A DNA stretch of 64,000 bases from Peronospora farinosa (GCA_947646735.1 CANTFK010000863.1:124001-188000), one strand, 5' to 3'. Counted from the stretch's first letter, positions 1 to 10,188 are shown. Notes: a model not told the origin generated them from the letters alone. Translations and numbers: made by a program.

Positions 1-1090
1 ATTCTTTCGACCTCTTCTGTCTGCATTATCCTTTTGCTTGTCGACTGCCTCTTGTAATGCATCACGCACAAAACGCGTGATTCCTTGTTGTAATAGTAGG
101 AAATTCGGTTACTGCAGCCGAACTTACAGGCGACGTATGTTCTTTTGGAGCAAAATTGGCAACGGAAGACGCGATGGAAAGCATCGCGTCAGGAGTCGAT
201 ATGCCGTTGGCCACAAAATTACCAGTAGTAGGTTCATCGGCAGCGACCTTATGCGCATCGTAATCAATCATCAATAGTTTCGGCGCAATTCCATCCGTAG
301 ATACTCCCCCACCAAGCTTGGAGACAGGGTGTTCTGAAGCTGAGAGAGCAAGCAGCGCCGGAACGCGAGGATGCCTCGCGTTGTTAACGAAAAAGGAGGT
401 CAACCCGGTTGATGCATGGACAGCATTGTTGATTGCAAACTCTGCAAGTGGAAGAAATGAACTCCATGACGAGAACGATGTTGCATAACTGCGCAAGACA
501 TCTTCGAGCACTCTGTTCACACGCTCCGTTTGCCCATCCGTCTCCGGATGGGCCGCCGTAGACATAAGCAACCGCGTGCCTAATATTTGGAATAATTCGG
601 CCCAGATAGCCGAAGTGAAACGCGGGTCACGGTTCGAAACAATAGATTCTGGCAAGCCGTGATGCCTAAAGATAAGATCAATGAAGATCTTTGCTGTCGT
701 CTCCGCCGTAATGTTGGCGGAGACCGGAACAAAATGCACCATTTTGCTGAATCGATCCACTAGAACCAATGCGCCCGTGCGTTTCTGTTCATCCGGTGGA
801 AGGCCAAAGATAAAATCCATGCTGACCGAGCGCCAGGCTTCCGTAGCAATCGGAAGCGGACGCAATGGGGCTTGTGAAGACGGCGCAGGCTTCACACGCT
901 GACAGGTTTCACAGGAGCGCACCCATTTCTGAATGTATTTATACATTCGCGGCCAGAAAAAATACGCGAGAAATAGCTGCAAACGTCTTTTCGTGACCCA
1001 GGTGTCCGCCAGCTGGGCTGTCGTGAAATTCATGAACCAATCGGGCTCGAAGGTCGTCATCAGCAGGGATGACGACACGCGGGGAATCAA
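1..1090 (-). pseudogene. Element A integrase, frameshifted
   Basis: Integrase inserts retrotransposon cDNA into the host chromosome. The minus strand shows the CETCQRVKP end of the zinc-binding HHCC module, then the three acidic catalytic positions in recognisable contexts: SVSMDFIFG, SNRDPRF and ETDGQTERVNR. The frame entering from RNase H is displaced at a T run near 960. A second displacement near 105 ends the frame at 62, while the expected continuation (an FVRDAL stretch that precedes the GPY/F-type module in related elements) is readable in another frame to the left edge. The codon at 1090 is TTG and is only a frame border, not a real start. The catalytic residues are intact, so this copy may have died recently or be affected by sequence errors. 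Confidence 0.8.
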
Positions 1091-2108
1091 AGACGTCCAT
1101 CGTGTACGTCAGCAACGGACCGTCAAGCGCGTAACGCTTGATGTTGTCGCGTGTTGGTTTCGTCAACTTCGCGAGTAATTTTTCGCTCGGGTCCCTGAGA
1201 TAGTTGATGATTCCTGCATAGAAGGAATCATTTGTGTAGGATTCAGCGATCTGAGTTCGGATCGAAAGCACGGGGGTCGAAATCACCGCATTAAGTCCCA
1301 GTTCAATACAACACACACAGATATCTTCGTCGTCATCAACATACTCCGTTTGATGACCCATATCACGCCGAGGATCGTAATCAGGACGACGAGAAAGCGC
1401 ATCGGCGAGAATGTTATTCTTGCCAGGCTTGTAATGCACCACAAAATTATACTCGGCAAAAAATGACAACCACCGTGCCATACGCTGGGACAAGTGAGGA
1501 CTCTTGACGGCGGTACGCAATGATGCGTGATCTGTGTAGATAGAAAACATCTTTTCGCCGAGCAAATATACTCTAAACTTGATTAGCGCGTAACGCATAG
1601 CCAAAAGTTCCTTGTCGTGTACCGGATAATTTTTCTCGGCAGGTTTCATCTGTCGTGATTGAAAACTCACGACGCGCTCTCGACCCTCGTCATCAAATTG
1701 CATGAGGGCACATCCTATAGCGAAATTGCTCGCGTCACACACGACGTGGAATGGCTTAGAGTCATCAGGTAACATCAGCACCGGTGCCTCGGACAAGCTC
1801 TTCTTTACGGAGTCGAAGGCAGATTGATGTTCTGCCGTCCATAACCATACTGCATCTTTCTTGAGCAAAGTCGATAATGGCTGAATTAGCTCGGCATAGT
1901 TCTTCGTATACTTATGCAAGTAATTCGCCAGACCGAGCCATTGACGTAATTCAGTTTGTTTCCTGGGCGTTGGCCAGGAACAGATCGATGAGATCTTCTC
2001 AGGATCAGCGCGGACACCTTCCTTGCTGACGTAGCAACCGAATACTGGAATCTCGGGAGCGCAGAAGACACATTTCTTCAAATTCGCATACAATTTATTC
2101 TCGCGCAT
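939..2108 (-). pseudogene. Element A RT thumb and RNase H domain
   Basis: RNase H degrades the RNA strand during reverse transcription. From the start of this frame the protein has the end of RT, then the tether and RNase H with FHVVCDASNFAIG, the KELLAMRYALIKFRVYLLG stretch, YTDHASLR and ILADALSRRPDYD, all typical of Ty3/gypsy RNase H. It ends with the beginning of the integrase zinc module (HEFHDSPAGGHLGHEKT). It joins the upstream RT frame near 2110-2125 through a one-base loss in a T run, and leaves frame near 960 through a one-base gain in another T run. No in-frame stop lies inside this 389-codon segment. Confidence 0.8.
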
Positions 2109-3070
2109 AACTTGAAAACCTGCTTCAAGTGTCGAAGGTGTACCTCCGTAGCGCTGAGCTTTTGCTCAGCGCGGCTGTGAACGAAAGTGTCGTCAAAGTA
2201 GCTCGGTGCAAAGTCGCGAAGTGGGCGAAGTACTTGTGTCACCATCCGATTGAACGTAGCTGGAGCATTCTTAAGGCCTTGTGGCATGACTAGCCACTCC
2301 CAAAGCATCCCGCTTGGGGTGCTGACCGCAGTGAACGGAATGTCACTGTCCCTCATGAGGATCTGATAGAAACCGTCTGTCAGATCTATGGCGCTGTAGA
2401 TCTCGCTCCCGGACATGGTATTTAATACCATGTCTTTTCGAAGGATAGGCGTTTGAGCCGGGATCGTGGCGTCATTCAGCTTGTTGAAGGCGTGCACAAT
2501 GCGCCAACCGCCGGTGGCTTTCTTCACACAGAAAGTCGGACTCGAATGTGGCGAGATACTCTCGCGGACATGGCCAGCCTTGCGGCGACCCTCGAGAAAT
2601 TCATCAATAGCGATGACTTGGTCGCGCGGTAACGGCCACTGCCGTGTCACGCAGGATTTCGATCCTGGCACGAGATCTATCTTGTGCCGCACACCACGAT
2701 CCGCCGGAAGCTCAGCTTGAATTTTCTCCGGGAAAATATAGGCGTTCTCACGGGCGATATCGTATACAGGGTTGCCCGAAGCACGAAGAGCATCCCAAGA
2801 CTGTGCCGCGAAGCGTTCTTCGCGCGCTGATTTAGGCTCGGCGCTCTTCGGGCGAGCCTCCAGAACTTCTTCACTGGCTGCTTCGGTGGCTGAAACGATG
2901 CACACTTGCTCGATGTCGCCGGCCTTGAGGTCATGAAGGAAGTCTTTCCATGTAAGGTCTGGCAGAGATGTGATATCTGCAGCAGTGCACGGTGGACTCG
3001 CTACCTCAATGTAGCGGCCACGATGTGGGGATCCCTCCACATATTCAAGCGCGCATACGGATTCCGTCAA
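2078..3070 (-). pseudogene. Element A reverse transcriptase
   Basis: The 330-codon minus-strand frame holds the RT fingers and palm. In order it shows LPADRGVRHKIDLVPGS, SSPTFCVKKATGGWRIV, IYSAIDLTDGFYQI, LVMPQGLKNAPATF and the active-site motif SYFDDTFVHS. The motif is Y-F-D-D rather than the usual Ty3/gypsy Y-[ILV]-D-D. The preceding 100 residues are a linker of no recognised fold rich in Ala, Glu and Ser. Upstream the frame runs into a 43 bp tandem duplication (3065-3150), whose length is not a multiple of three. Confidence 0.82.
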
Positions 3071-3150
3071 TACGGAATCAAATGCATCAGCATCTTGACG
3101 TGAATTTCGTCAATACGGAATCAAATGCATCAGCATCTTGACGTGAATTT
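3065..3150. repeat. Exact 43 bp tandem duplication in element A
   Basis: Two head-to-tail copies of a 43 bp unit beginning CGTCAATACGGAATC lie at 3065-3107 and 3108-3150 with no difference that I can see. The unit length shifts the reading frame by one, so this duplication separates the RT frame from its upstream linker. Being exact, it is either recent or an assembly artefact. Confidence 0.85.
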
Positions 3151-3339
3151 CGTCGTCTCGGTGATCGGCGTGCTCCTTTCTTGCGTTTTCTCTTGCGTCT
3201 CGAGCCCCTGCTCGAGACTGGCACGTCGCTATCACAAGAGGATGATGTACCCCCCCTCTAGACGTGGGAGCTCAGTCTCCACCACGTCGGTCTCATGCGG
3301 ATCCGTAGTCCGCCCATTCTCGTCAATCAAAAGCGGAAG

Positions 3340-3720
3340 CTCGTCTCCGACCGCTTCACTTGTTTGCGGGAGCCCCTGCTCGACCGCCTCGATATTTATC
3401 GGGAGCCTCTGTTCGTCCGATGTACTTGTACGCGGGAGCCCCTGCTCGACCGCCTCGAAAATGATCGGGAGCCTCTGCTCGTCCGATGTGCTTGTATGCG
3501 GGAGCCCCTGCTCGACCGCCTCGAAAATGATCGGAGCCTCTGCTCGTTGATGTGTTGTATGGGGCCCTGCTCAACCGCCTCGAAATTTATCGGGAGCCTC
3601 TGCTCGTCCGATGTGCTTTTACGCGGGAGCCCCTGCTCGACCGCCTCGTTGAGAATTGGGAACCCCTGTTCGACCGATGTCTGTGTATGCGGGAACCGCT
3701 GTTCGATCGCTTCGTTCTGT
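3340..3720 (-). repeat. Degenerate minisatellite encoding E-Q-G/R-L-P repeats, element A protease-RT linker
   Basis: The plus strand repeats a theme of GGGAGCCCCTGCTCGACCGC followed by a variable 15-20 bp. Read on the minus strand it encodes variants of a V-E-Q-G-L-P block every 10-12 residues. The array lies between the protease and RT regions. Element B has the same kind of array at 9050-9540, so the repeat is an ancestral, length-variable linker. One repeat is shortened near 3535-3560, which disturbs the frame. Confidence 0.7.
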
Positions 3721-3820
3721 GGCTCCGTCAGTGTAACGGAACATACTGCGCACAGAGGGCCATCGCTCTCTCTTGTTGACTACTAGTCGTGGCGAGTTCG
3801 TTCACGACCCTGACGTGAGG

Positions 3821-4158
3821 TGTAACGGGGCTAGAACGTACCGTCACTAGCTTACACGTGCGCTTGAGGAAGACTCAAGCCCAAGTATTAGGTATCAAGT
3901 AAATTTAACTCTGATTTTTATTTTGGTTTTAATTCGTACTAATTACGAAGATTTTAGTCGTAATAAATACGACAGTGTTCCCGCCTTTCGGGAACCACAC
4001 ATTTTTAGGTTGATTTATCATTGGCCCATATTGGGGACTTTAGGCCCAATACTAAACTAATAATAAATTACCACGCTGTGCCCGCTATTCGGGCCCAGCA
4101 CCTGCCTACATATGTAATTGTTTATTCATATTAATCCTATGTAATGTAGCCCATTACA
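3821..4158 (-). repeat. Element B LTR (3' LTR in element orientation)
   Basis: This 338 bp repeat matches 11261-11600 at about 93%. On the plus strand it starts TGTAACGGGG and ends CCCATTACA. It contains stem-loops, notably GCTGTGCCCG/CGGGCCCAGC at 4075-4099 and GTTCCCG/CGGGAAC near 3980-4000. Element A's LTR has an equivalent stem with different bases at the first of these positions. Confidence 0.9.
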
Positions 4159-4172
4159 TCACCCCCTTCTCA
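4159..4172 (-). promoter_or_regulatory. Polypurine tract of element B
   Basis: Read on the minus strand, a GAAGGGGGTGA-type purine run lies directly beside the 3' LTR. This is the place where plus-strand DNA synthesis is primed in LTR retrotransposons. Element C has a GAGGGGGATGA run at the equivalent place. Confidence 0.65.
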
Positions 4173-5625
4173 TGACAGCGCTCACCAACCGTGAGCGCTC
4201 AACTGTCGAAAACCCTTCACCCACAAACGAACAAGCAATGTCCGGAGACCCAAAATTTAATCCAGCAGAACGACCAAGATACATCAGCGGGAATGCATCA
4301 ACCAGCATCATGGCGCGGCAGCTCATACCGTGGTCGCTGTACGACTTGTCCGGAGCTCACGCTCCGGACTCACTGGACATGATGCGGGAATACTTCCGCC
4401 GATTTCGAAAACTGCGCGGGAAAGGTCTTGATGGAATCGAGCATGAAGCTCTACAACGTTCTTGGTGCGCCTTCATCCAACGTTGGAATCGGATGCTCGA
4501 GGATGGTAGCAGCTTCCAATTATGGCTCGCCAATCGAGAGGAACTTCGCGCCGATCACTCCATCGGCGCGCTACGCGAAAGAGTGTGTGAGGAAGCTTGG
4601 AATGAGGACCGTCTCTGCTTCGTCCATGTCAATGAAGGATGCCAATCTTGTGACTCGACTCCACGGCCAACTCATGACGAATAGCGACGACACATCGCTG
4701 AGTGTCCACTCAGTGATCGCGAACGAAGTTGGATTGCGAAGTATGAGCGAAGTCTGGGCGAACGGAGAAGCGCAGTTATTCGTGGTGCGCCCCGCTGGCG
4801 GCACCACTCGCGACAGCGGAGTCAATCTCCGCGGGATCATCAGCGCAGGGAAGCGACACGTTCGCCTGCCCGTCCAGTTGCGCGATTCTCGCCTCGCAAT
4901 CGTGATATGTATTCACCGCGACATTCTCGATCACGGCATCGATCTCGTTCGCGACATCGTTTGCGTTCGCGACATCGTTCTCGTTCGCGTCATCGTTCTC
5001 GTTCCCGACGACGTGGATCTCCTTATCGCTCTCGTTTGTCACGAGAGCGTTCGCGTGCTCGCCCGCCTTGGAATAGTCCGACTTCGTGGCTTCTTAAGAC
5101 AGAACCACATCTGGAACGTCACGAAGGAGCGAGGAACGTGGTTCCCATGTATCCTGCTCGGGAGGGAACGTACTCGGTACCTACGCACGGATGGAACCGC
5201 ACGCTTCTCATGAGCCGACTGCAGTAATGGTTGTGGAGGGTCCTCGTGACCCACAATGCGGTCTACAATCCAGCGCACCTGTCCCTCCGCATCAACAAGC
5301 GGAGGAGGGCTCTCGCGGTGGTAGTGCTGGCGTCCTGCTTGCTCAGGACGATGTTGATCAGGCCGTGAATATAGCTGCCGATGCTCGGCTGGAGGCTGAG
5401 GCTGCCAGTGAACGTGCTGCCCAGGCGGAGAAGACTTCGAGTGAGCACCGACAGTCGAACCGTGAACTGCTCGAGCGGATAAGGATTCTGGAGCGCCAGG
5501 TGCTTGGTCAGGTTCAGACGGGATCGAGGCCCCGCCCCATGTCATCGGCGCGTCGAGCACGACGGGAAGGCCGTTCGACTTACGAACCCCTGAAGCCGGC
5601 GTCGGAGCCAAACCGTGAAGCGTAG
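4172..5625 (+). pseudogene. Antisense accessory ORF of element B (Trp-rich domain, RS repeat, coiled coil)
   Basis: This ORF lies on the strand opposite gag-pol, just inside the 3' LTR. The first 170 codons (4172-4684) hold a domain with ALQRSWCAFI and a C-x-x-C (GCQSC) 60 residues later. A single TAG at 4682 interrupts a frame that stays open through an Arg/Ser-repeat stretch (about 4890-5060, RSRHR units). After a frame change near 5190-5225 a last segment (5191-5625) ends in a Glu/Arg/Leu-rich coiled coil (ELLERIRILERQV). The element D protein at 23368-24909 has the same order and similar motifs. From about 5039 to 5625 it overlaps the integrase/chromodomain frame on the other strand. Its function is unknown. 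Confidence 0.6.
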
Positions 5626-5980
5626 CCGGACGATATTCCTTCAGCCGCCCGACATAGAATGTCGGGTGGAGTCGAAGTGAAGAGGGGACGTCGAGTATAT
5701 AAGCGTCGCCCATTGCCTTCAGAACCTTGAATGAACCGATGAAGCGTGGCGCGAGTTTACTCGCACCCAGATTAGTGACCGCTGAATCCCTTGAACCTTC
5801 CGTAGATAATAATACACGGTCACCTTTCTCAAACTTGCTCATGTTCTTTCTGCCATGTTTGTCAGCGTTCTCCTTTTGTTGATCTACCGCAGATTGTAGT
5901 GCGTCACGTACAAACCGGGTGATGGCTTGACTTTGGAGTATAAATTCCGACACAGCCATGTCATCAATTGGTCGCACCAA
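5039..5980 (-). pseudogene. Element B integrase C-terminal module and chromodomain-like tail
   Basis: The 313-codon minus-strand frame begins in the region before the GPY/F-like module (LAPRFIGSFKVLK), passes HPTFYVGRLKEY and a Pro/Gln/Arg-rich linker, and reaches LVDAEGQVRWIVDRIVGH followed by RRYRVRSL. The last two pieces match the start and the central strand of a chromodomain, which in chromoviruses targets integration to modified histones. The end (about 5039-5190) looks out of frame with a normal chromodomain. The whole region is antisense to an ORF at 4172-5625. It is linked to the integrase core at 5884-6764 only through frame changes. Confidence 0.7.
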
Positions 5981-6764
5981 CTCAATCGGCGCGTAGTTGG
6001 CAGTAGGTGAACGCTTACTCGAAGACGGGCAATCAATGTCTGCGCAGTCGATCGAGCTAATGGGGACGCCACGTCTGGTGGCGTCAAAGCAGCTGTCTTT
6101 GCTTTTGATCGGGTTACTACATTCGCGCTCAAAATCCCGTGAGCTGCACTCGATCCTTGTTTATCACCTTTATCCCCCTCCAGAATGAAGCCACTAGGTG
6201 TTGTGGATCGCCCCACGGCCAGGAGAGTAGGAACACGAGGGTGGCGAGCCGAATTCACAAAAATGGCGTAAACACTGTTAAAGCGTGTACGGCGTTGTTG
6301 AGTGCAAACTCAGCGAGTGGTAAAAATGCACTCCAACTTGTAAATGACGTAGCATAACGTCGTAGAATGTCTTCGAGGACCCGGTTCACGCGCTCGGTCT
6401 GCCCATCCGTTTCCGGATGGGCCGCAGTCGACATCAGCGGCTTTGTCCCGAGGAGCTCGAAAAGTGACGTCCAATATACGGACGTAAATCGCGGATCACG
6501 GTCCGAAACAATGTTTTCTGGAAGGCCATGATGACGGAACACCGCGTCGATGAAGTGCGCCGCGGTCTCTGCCGCGGTGATCTTAGCGTGAACAGGCACG
6601 AGATGTGTCATCTTGCTAAATCTGTCAACAAAGACCAAGATGCCCATTCGAGCTTGGCTATCGGGCGCAAGCCCGAAGATGAAGTCCGTCGAAACTGATC
6701 TCCAGGCCTGTGCTGCAATTGGCAACGATCGCAAGGGAGCCTGTGACGATGGTGATGGCTTCAC
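5884..6764 (-). pseudogene. Element B integrase catalytic core
   Basis: The minus strand encodes KPSPSSQAP, then the three catalytic contexts SVSTDFIFG, VSDRDPRFT and ETDGQTERVNR. The frame 6255-6764 ends at LTVFTPFL, and the continuation (NSARHPRVPTLLAV) is in another frame from 6258 down to 5884. The zinc-binding part upstream (6765-6866) is also out of frame. The DDE residues are intact, so loss of function comes from frame breaks rather than active-site change. Confidence 0.75.
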
Positions 6765-6866
6765 ACGCTGGCATATTTCGCACGTTCGGATCCAGTTGCG
6801 TACCTACTTATACATGTGGGGCCAGAAGAAGTTTCGAGAAACAGCCGCGAAAGTCTTTTCGCGGCC

Positions 6867-7908
6867 TTAATGGCCGCCAGCAGGAGCATCGTGATACTCG
6901 TGAATGATTCTTGCACGCAAATCCATGTCATTGGCAATCACCGTGCGAGGAGCATCGAATTGGTCGATTCTATACAGAAGCAAATCGCCATCTAAACTGT
7001 ATCGATTAATGTGGTCGCGCTTGGTTCGGGATAATGCTCCCAGTGCAGCATCGCTGGGAGCACGCAGAATACTCGATAATGTCTGCGTAATCTGAGTCAC
7101 CCTTGTACGCTGCGACGATCTCATCAAATAAACACGGCTCGGGTGTAACCCGAGTTAAGTTCAGCGATACACACATTGCACATCGGTCATCATCGTCCTC
7201 GTCATCAGTAGCCTGACGACTCAGAGCAGTCCGAGGATCGTAGTCGGGATATCGTGACAAGGCGTCAGCGAGAATATTAGTCTTTCCTGGCTTGTAATGC
7301 ACGACGAAGTTGTACTCAGAGAAGAATGAGAGCCATCGTGCCATCCGTTGGGACAGGTGTGGGCTCTTCATCGCTGTGCGCAGCGATGCATGATCGGTGT
7401 ACAAAGCAAACGTACGTTCACCAAGGAGATGCACGCGAAACTTGATGAGTGCATAGCGCATCGCTAATAACTCCTTGTCGTGAACCGGATAGTTCTTCTC
7501 AGCTGGCTTCATCTGTCGCGACTGATAACTCACGACTCGTTCACGGCCCTCATCATCAAATTGCATGAGGGCACAACCGATTGCAAAATCACTGGCGTCG
7601 CAAACCACGTGGAACGGCTTGGAGTCATCTGGTAGGACCAGGACTGGCGCTGACGCCAGGATCTTCTTTACTGCTTCGAAGGCTGCTTGGTGCTCGGGAC
7701 GCCACAACCACGTGGCGTCTTTCTTCAAGAGTGACGAAAAAGGCTGGATAGAACCAGCATAATTCTTCGTATACTTGTGCAAATAATTAGCCAAGCCAAG
7801 CCACTGGCGCAGCTCCGTTAGGTTCTTGGGTGTGGACCAAGAACAGATGGACGACACCTTCTCTGGATCAGCTCGAGCTCCCGATTTACTCACATAGCAA
7901 CCTAACAC
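6867..7908 (-). pseudogene. Element B RNase H and start of integrase
   Basis: Two minus-strand frames overlap. The first (7006-7908) has the end of RT (GCYVSKSGARADPEK) and a full RNase H (FHVVCDASDFAIG, KELLAMRYALIK, YTDHASLR, ILADALSRYPDYD). The second (6867-7127) has the lead into the integrase zinc module, ending at IIHEYHDAPAGGH. They join by a frame change around 7060. The sequence is closely similar to that of element A at 939-2108. Confidence 0.78.
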
Positions 7909-8905
7909 CGGAATCTACGGTGCACAAAAGACACACTTCTTGGATTCGCGTGCAACTTGTTGTCCCGCATAACTTGAAACACTTGCTTCAGGTGTTGAAG
8001 GTGAACTTGGACATCGTTGAGGTTGCCCTCGGCGCGACTATGGACGAAAATGTCGTCAAAGTAACTTGGGGCAAAGTTCCGAAGAGGTCTCAACACTTGA
8101 GACACCATGCATTTAAAAGTGGCCGGAGCGTTCTTCAATCCTTGTGGCATAACCAGCCACTCCCATAACATGCCACTCGGGGTGCTCACCGCGGTGAGTG
8201 GGATATCGCTCGGGCGCATCAAAATCTGGTAAAAGCCAGTGGTCAAGTCATGGCACTGAAGATGACACTTCCTGACATAAAATTCAGCACCAGGTCCTTC
8301 CTGGGAATTGGCGTTTGCGCAGGATTAGTGGCATCATTCAACTTATTGAACGCATGCACTATCCGCCAGCCTCCCGTAGCCTTCTTCACGCAGAAGGTTG
8401 GACTCGAATGTGGTTAGATACTCTCACGCACATGACCCGCTTTGCGGTGGCCTTCGAAGAATGCGTCAATAGCTTCGACTTGATCTCGAGGTAACGGCCA
8501 CTGCCGTGTCACACAATACTTCGACCCTGGCACGAGATCAATCTCGTGCCGAACACCGCGGTCCGCAGGAAGTTTAGCCGGGATCTTGTCCGGGAACACG
8601 TCTGCATACTCACGAGCAATGTCGTAGACGGGGTTACCAGACTCTCGCAGGGCCTCCCATGACTGTGATGCAAACCTTTCTTCACGCGCAGACTTCGGCT
8701 CAGCGCTTCGAGGACGCGCCATGTGCTCCTCGTTTGCCACAGTAACCACCTCGTTGGTGATTAGACACACTTGTTCCACAGTGCCTCCCTTAAGGTCACG
8801 TAGGAAATGCTTCCAGGAAAGCCCTGGAAGACTTGTAATGGAAGACGCATTATGAGGAGGACTCTCGACCTCGATATATTGGCGCCTTTGTGGACTCCCT
8901 TCCAC
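7902..8905 (-). pseudogene. Element B reverse transcriptase
   Basis: Frame 8414-8905 carries the RT start (LPADRGVRHEIDLVPGS, LPRDQVEAIDAFF), and 7902-8246 carries the palm with LVMPQGLKNAPATF and SYFDDIFVHS. The stretch between (8247-8413) holds the fingers motif in shifted frames with an in-frame TAG at the ESI position. Close to 7918 a TAG replaces an expected Gln codon before IPVLGC. The YFDD active-site motif is intact. Confidence 0.78.
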
Positions 8906-9049
8906 TTACACGATAGCGTGGACACATTCCAACGCTAAATTCTCGGTGCTGTTGTCCCCATCGTGCTTCGAGTCACTACTCGAAGCTGGCGAACCGCAGT
9001 CAGGTGATAAACCATCACCCCCCCCTCTAGGCACTGGATGTCTTCATCC

Positions 9050-9540
9050 AAGATGCCGGAAACACTGGACGGGAGTACCCCAAACTCGACCGTCGACACT
9101 TGATGCGGGAGCTCCTGCTCGGCCGCCGTAAACCCGTGTGGTAGCCCCTGCTCAACCACAGTATGCCCATGTGGGAACCTCGGTTCGACCACAGTGGGTG
9201 ATGATGGGAACCCCGGTTCGACCATCATGCTCTCGCGTGGGGACTCCTGTCCGTCCACGTTGTACTCGTGTGGGAGCCCCTGCTCGACCACAATATGCCC
9301 ATGTGGGAATTTCGGTTCTACCACAGTGGGTGATGATTGGAACCCCGGTTCGACCATCATGCTCTCGCGTGAGGACTCCTGTCCGTCCACGTCACACTCA
9401 TTGGCGAGCTCTTGTTCGTCGTCACAATGCCCTTGTGGGAGCCCCTGCTCGACCACAATAGGTGCAGATGGGAGCCCCGGTTCAACCACTGCATTCACGT
9501 GCGGGAACCCCTGTTCGACCGCGTCGTCCTCGTCGTCCTC
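9050..9540 (-). repeat. Minisatellite encoding V-V-E-P/Q-G-F/L-P repeats, element B protease-RT linker
   Basis: The minus strand encodes about ten blocks of 11-12 residues with the core V-V-E-[PQ]-[GR]-[FL]-P, some with an inserted DGQES(P/S)RESM block. The array lies in a frame that runs on from the protease side and ends toward RT. The array in element A at 3340-3720 encodes the same core. This is probably a flexible or protein-binding linker in the polyprotein; the function is inferred only from its position. Confidence 0.8.
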
Positions 9541-9565
9541 ATCGCTCTGTAGCGAGGAGTCACTA

Positions 9566-10144
9566 TCACTTGTGTCCCGAAGGACAGCAAAGGCAGAGAG
9601 GGCCATCGCTCGCTCTGTACACCGCCAGCGTCGTGGAATCACGATCCACGACTGTGACATTTGGACAGTCACTTGGAGATACCAAGAGATGGGTAAACAC
9701 TTCACTGACATCGAACTTGCGTCGACGTCTCACTGATCTGGCTAACCAGTCGATCTGGGGCTTATAACGTGCCAACCATGGCATGCCCAGTATGCAATCG
9801 AATGCATAATTCATTGCGATCACCAAGAAATCATCATTACTGCGAAAGCCATCAAACTTGTACGGCAACGACACTTCGCGCCGAGATACGCGGTGTGGTT
9901 TCCCGTCAGCCAACTTGACGACGACTTGGCCAGGTCCCTCACCTACCTGAATGCTGGGAGGCAGCATCGATAAACAAGATTCACGAAAGAAATTATTTGT
10001 TGCTCCTGAGACCAGGAGTGCTCGCAGAGGTCGCCGGACGCCGGCGACATGTAAACTGACAATAATCAGACGTGATTCACCACTCGTAGTGGTGGCATTT
10101 AACCGTGCGCGTAGCGCAGGAGGACTGGAAGGTTGGGCTGCCAC
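9566..10144 (-). pseudogene. Element B aspartic protease with altered active site
   Basis: The frame encodes a retropepsin-like domain that would cut Gag-Pol. It shows the lead RLIIVSLHVAGVRRPLRALL, a VSGATNNFF segment where D-[ST]-G-A is expected, and the late motif FDCILGMPWLARYKPQIDW typical of Ty3/gypsy proteases. The catalytic Asp is replaced by Val, so this protease should be inactive. It lies between the zinc-knuckle region of gag and the repeat linker. Confidence 0.78.
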
Positions 10145-10188
10145 CGGGGGACCCGGACCTCCGTTCCAACCAGTAGGGCGCCCTGCAC

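Larger units (their letters stand above)
1..3820 (-). mobile_element. Element A, Ty3/gypsy LTR retrotransposon, pol part, cut by left edge and by element B
   Basis: On the minus strand the segment reads, from 3820 down to 1, a protease/RT linker, reverse transcriptase, RNase H and integrase, the Ty3/gypsy order. Its 3' LTR lies outside the window. The segment stops at 3820, where the LTR of element B begins. The continuation (protease, gag, 5' LTR) is found at 11769-13632, but the two halves overlap by about 110 bp (3709-3818 against 11769-11882, diverged), so this is not one copy simply split by an insertion. The pol reading frame is broken mainly by single-base length changes and is otherwise well preserved. 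Confidence 0.85.

Noticed and set aside
3125..3786. Plus-strand frames with C-S-T-A-S and G-S-L-C-S repeats
   Set aside because: They are the reverse reading of the minisatellite linker of element A; the minus strand reading continues from protease toward RT.
9138..9767. Plus-strand repeat proteins (V-G-A/T-P-V-R-P)
   Set aside because: Shadow of the element B linker minisatellite.
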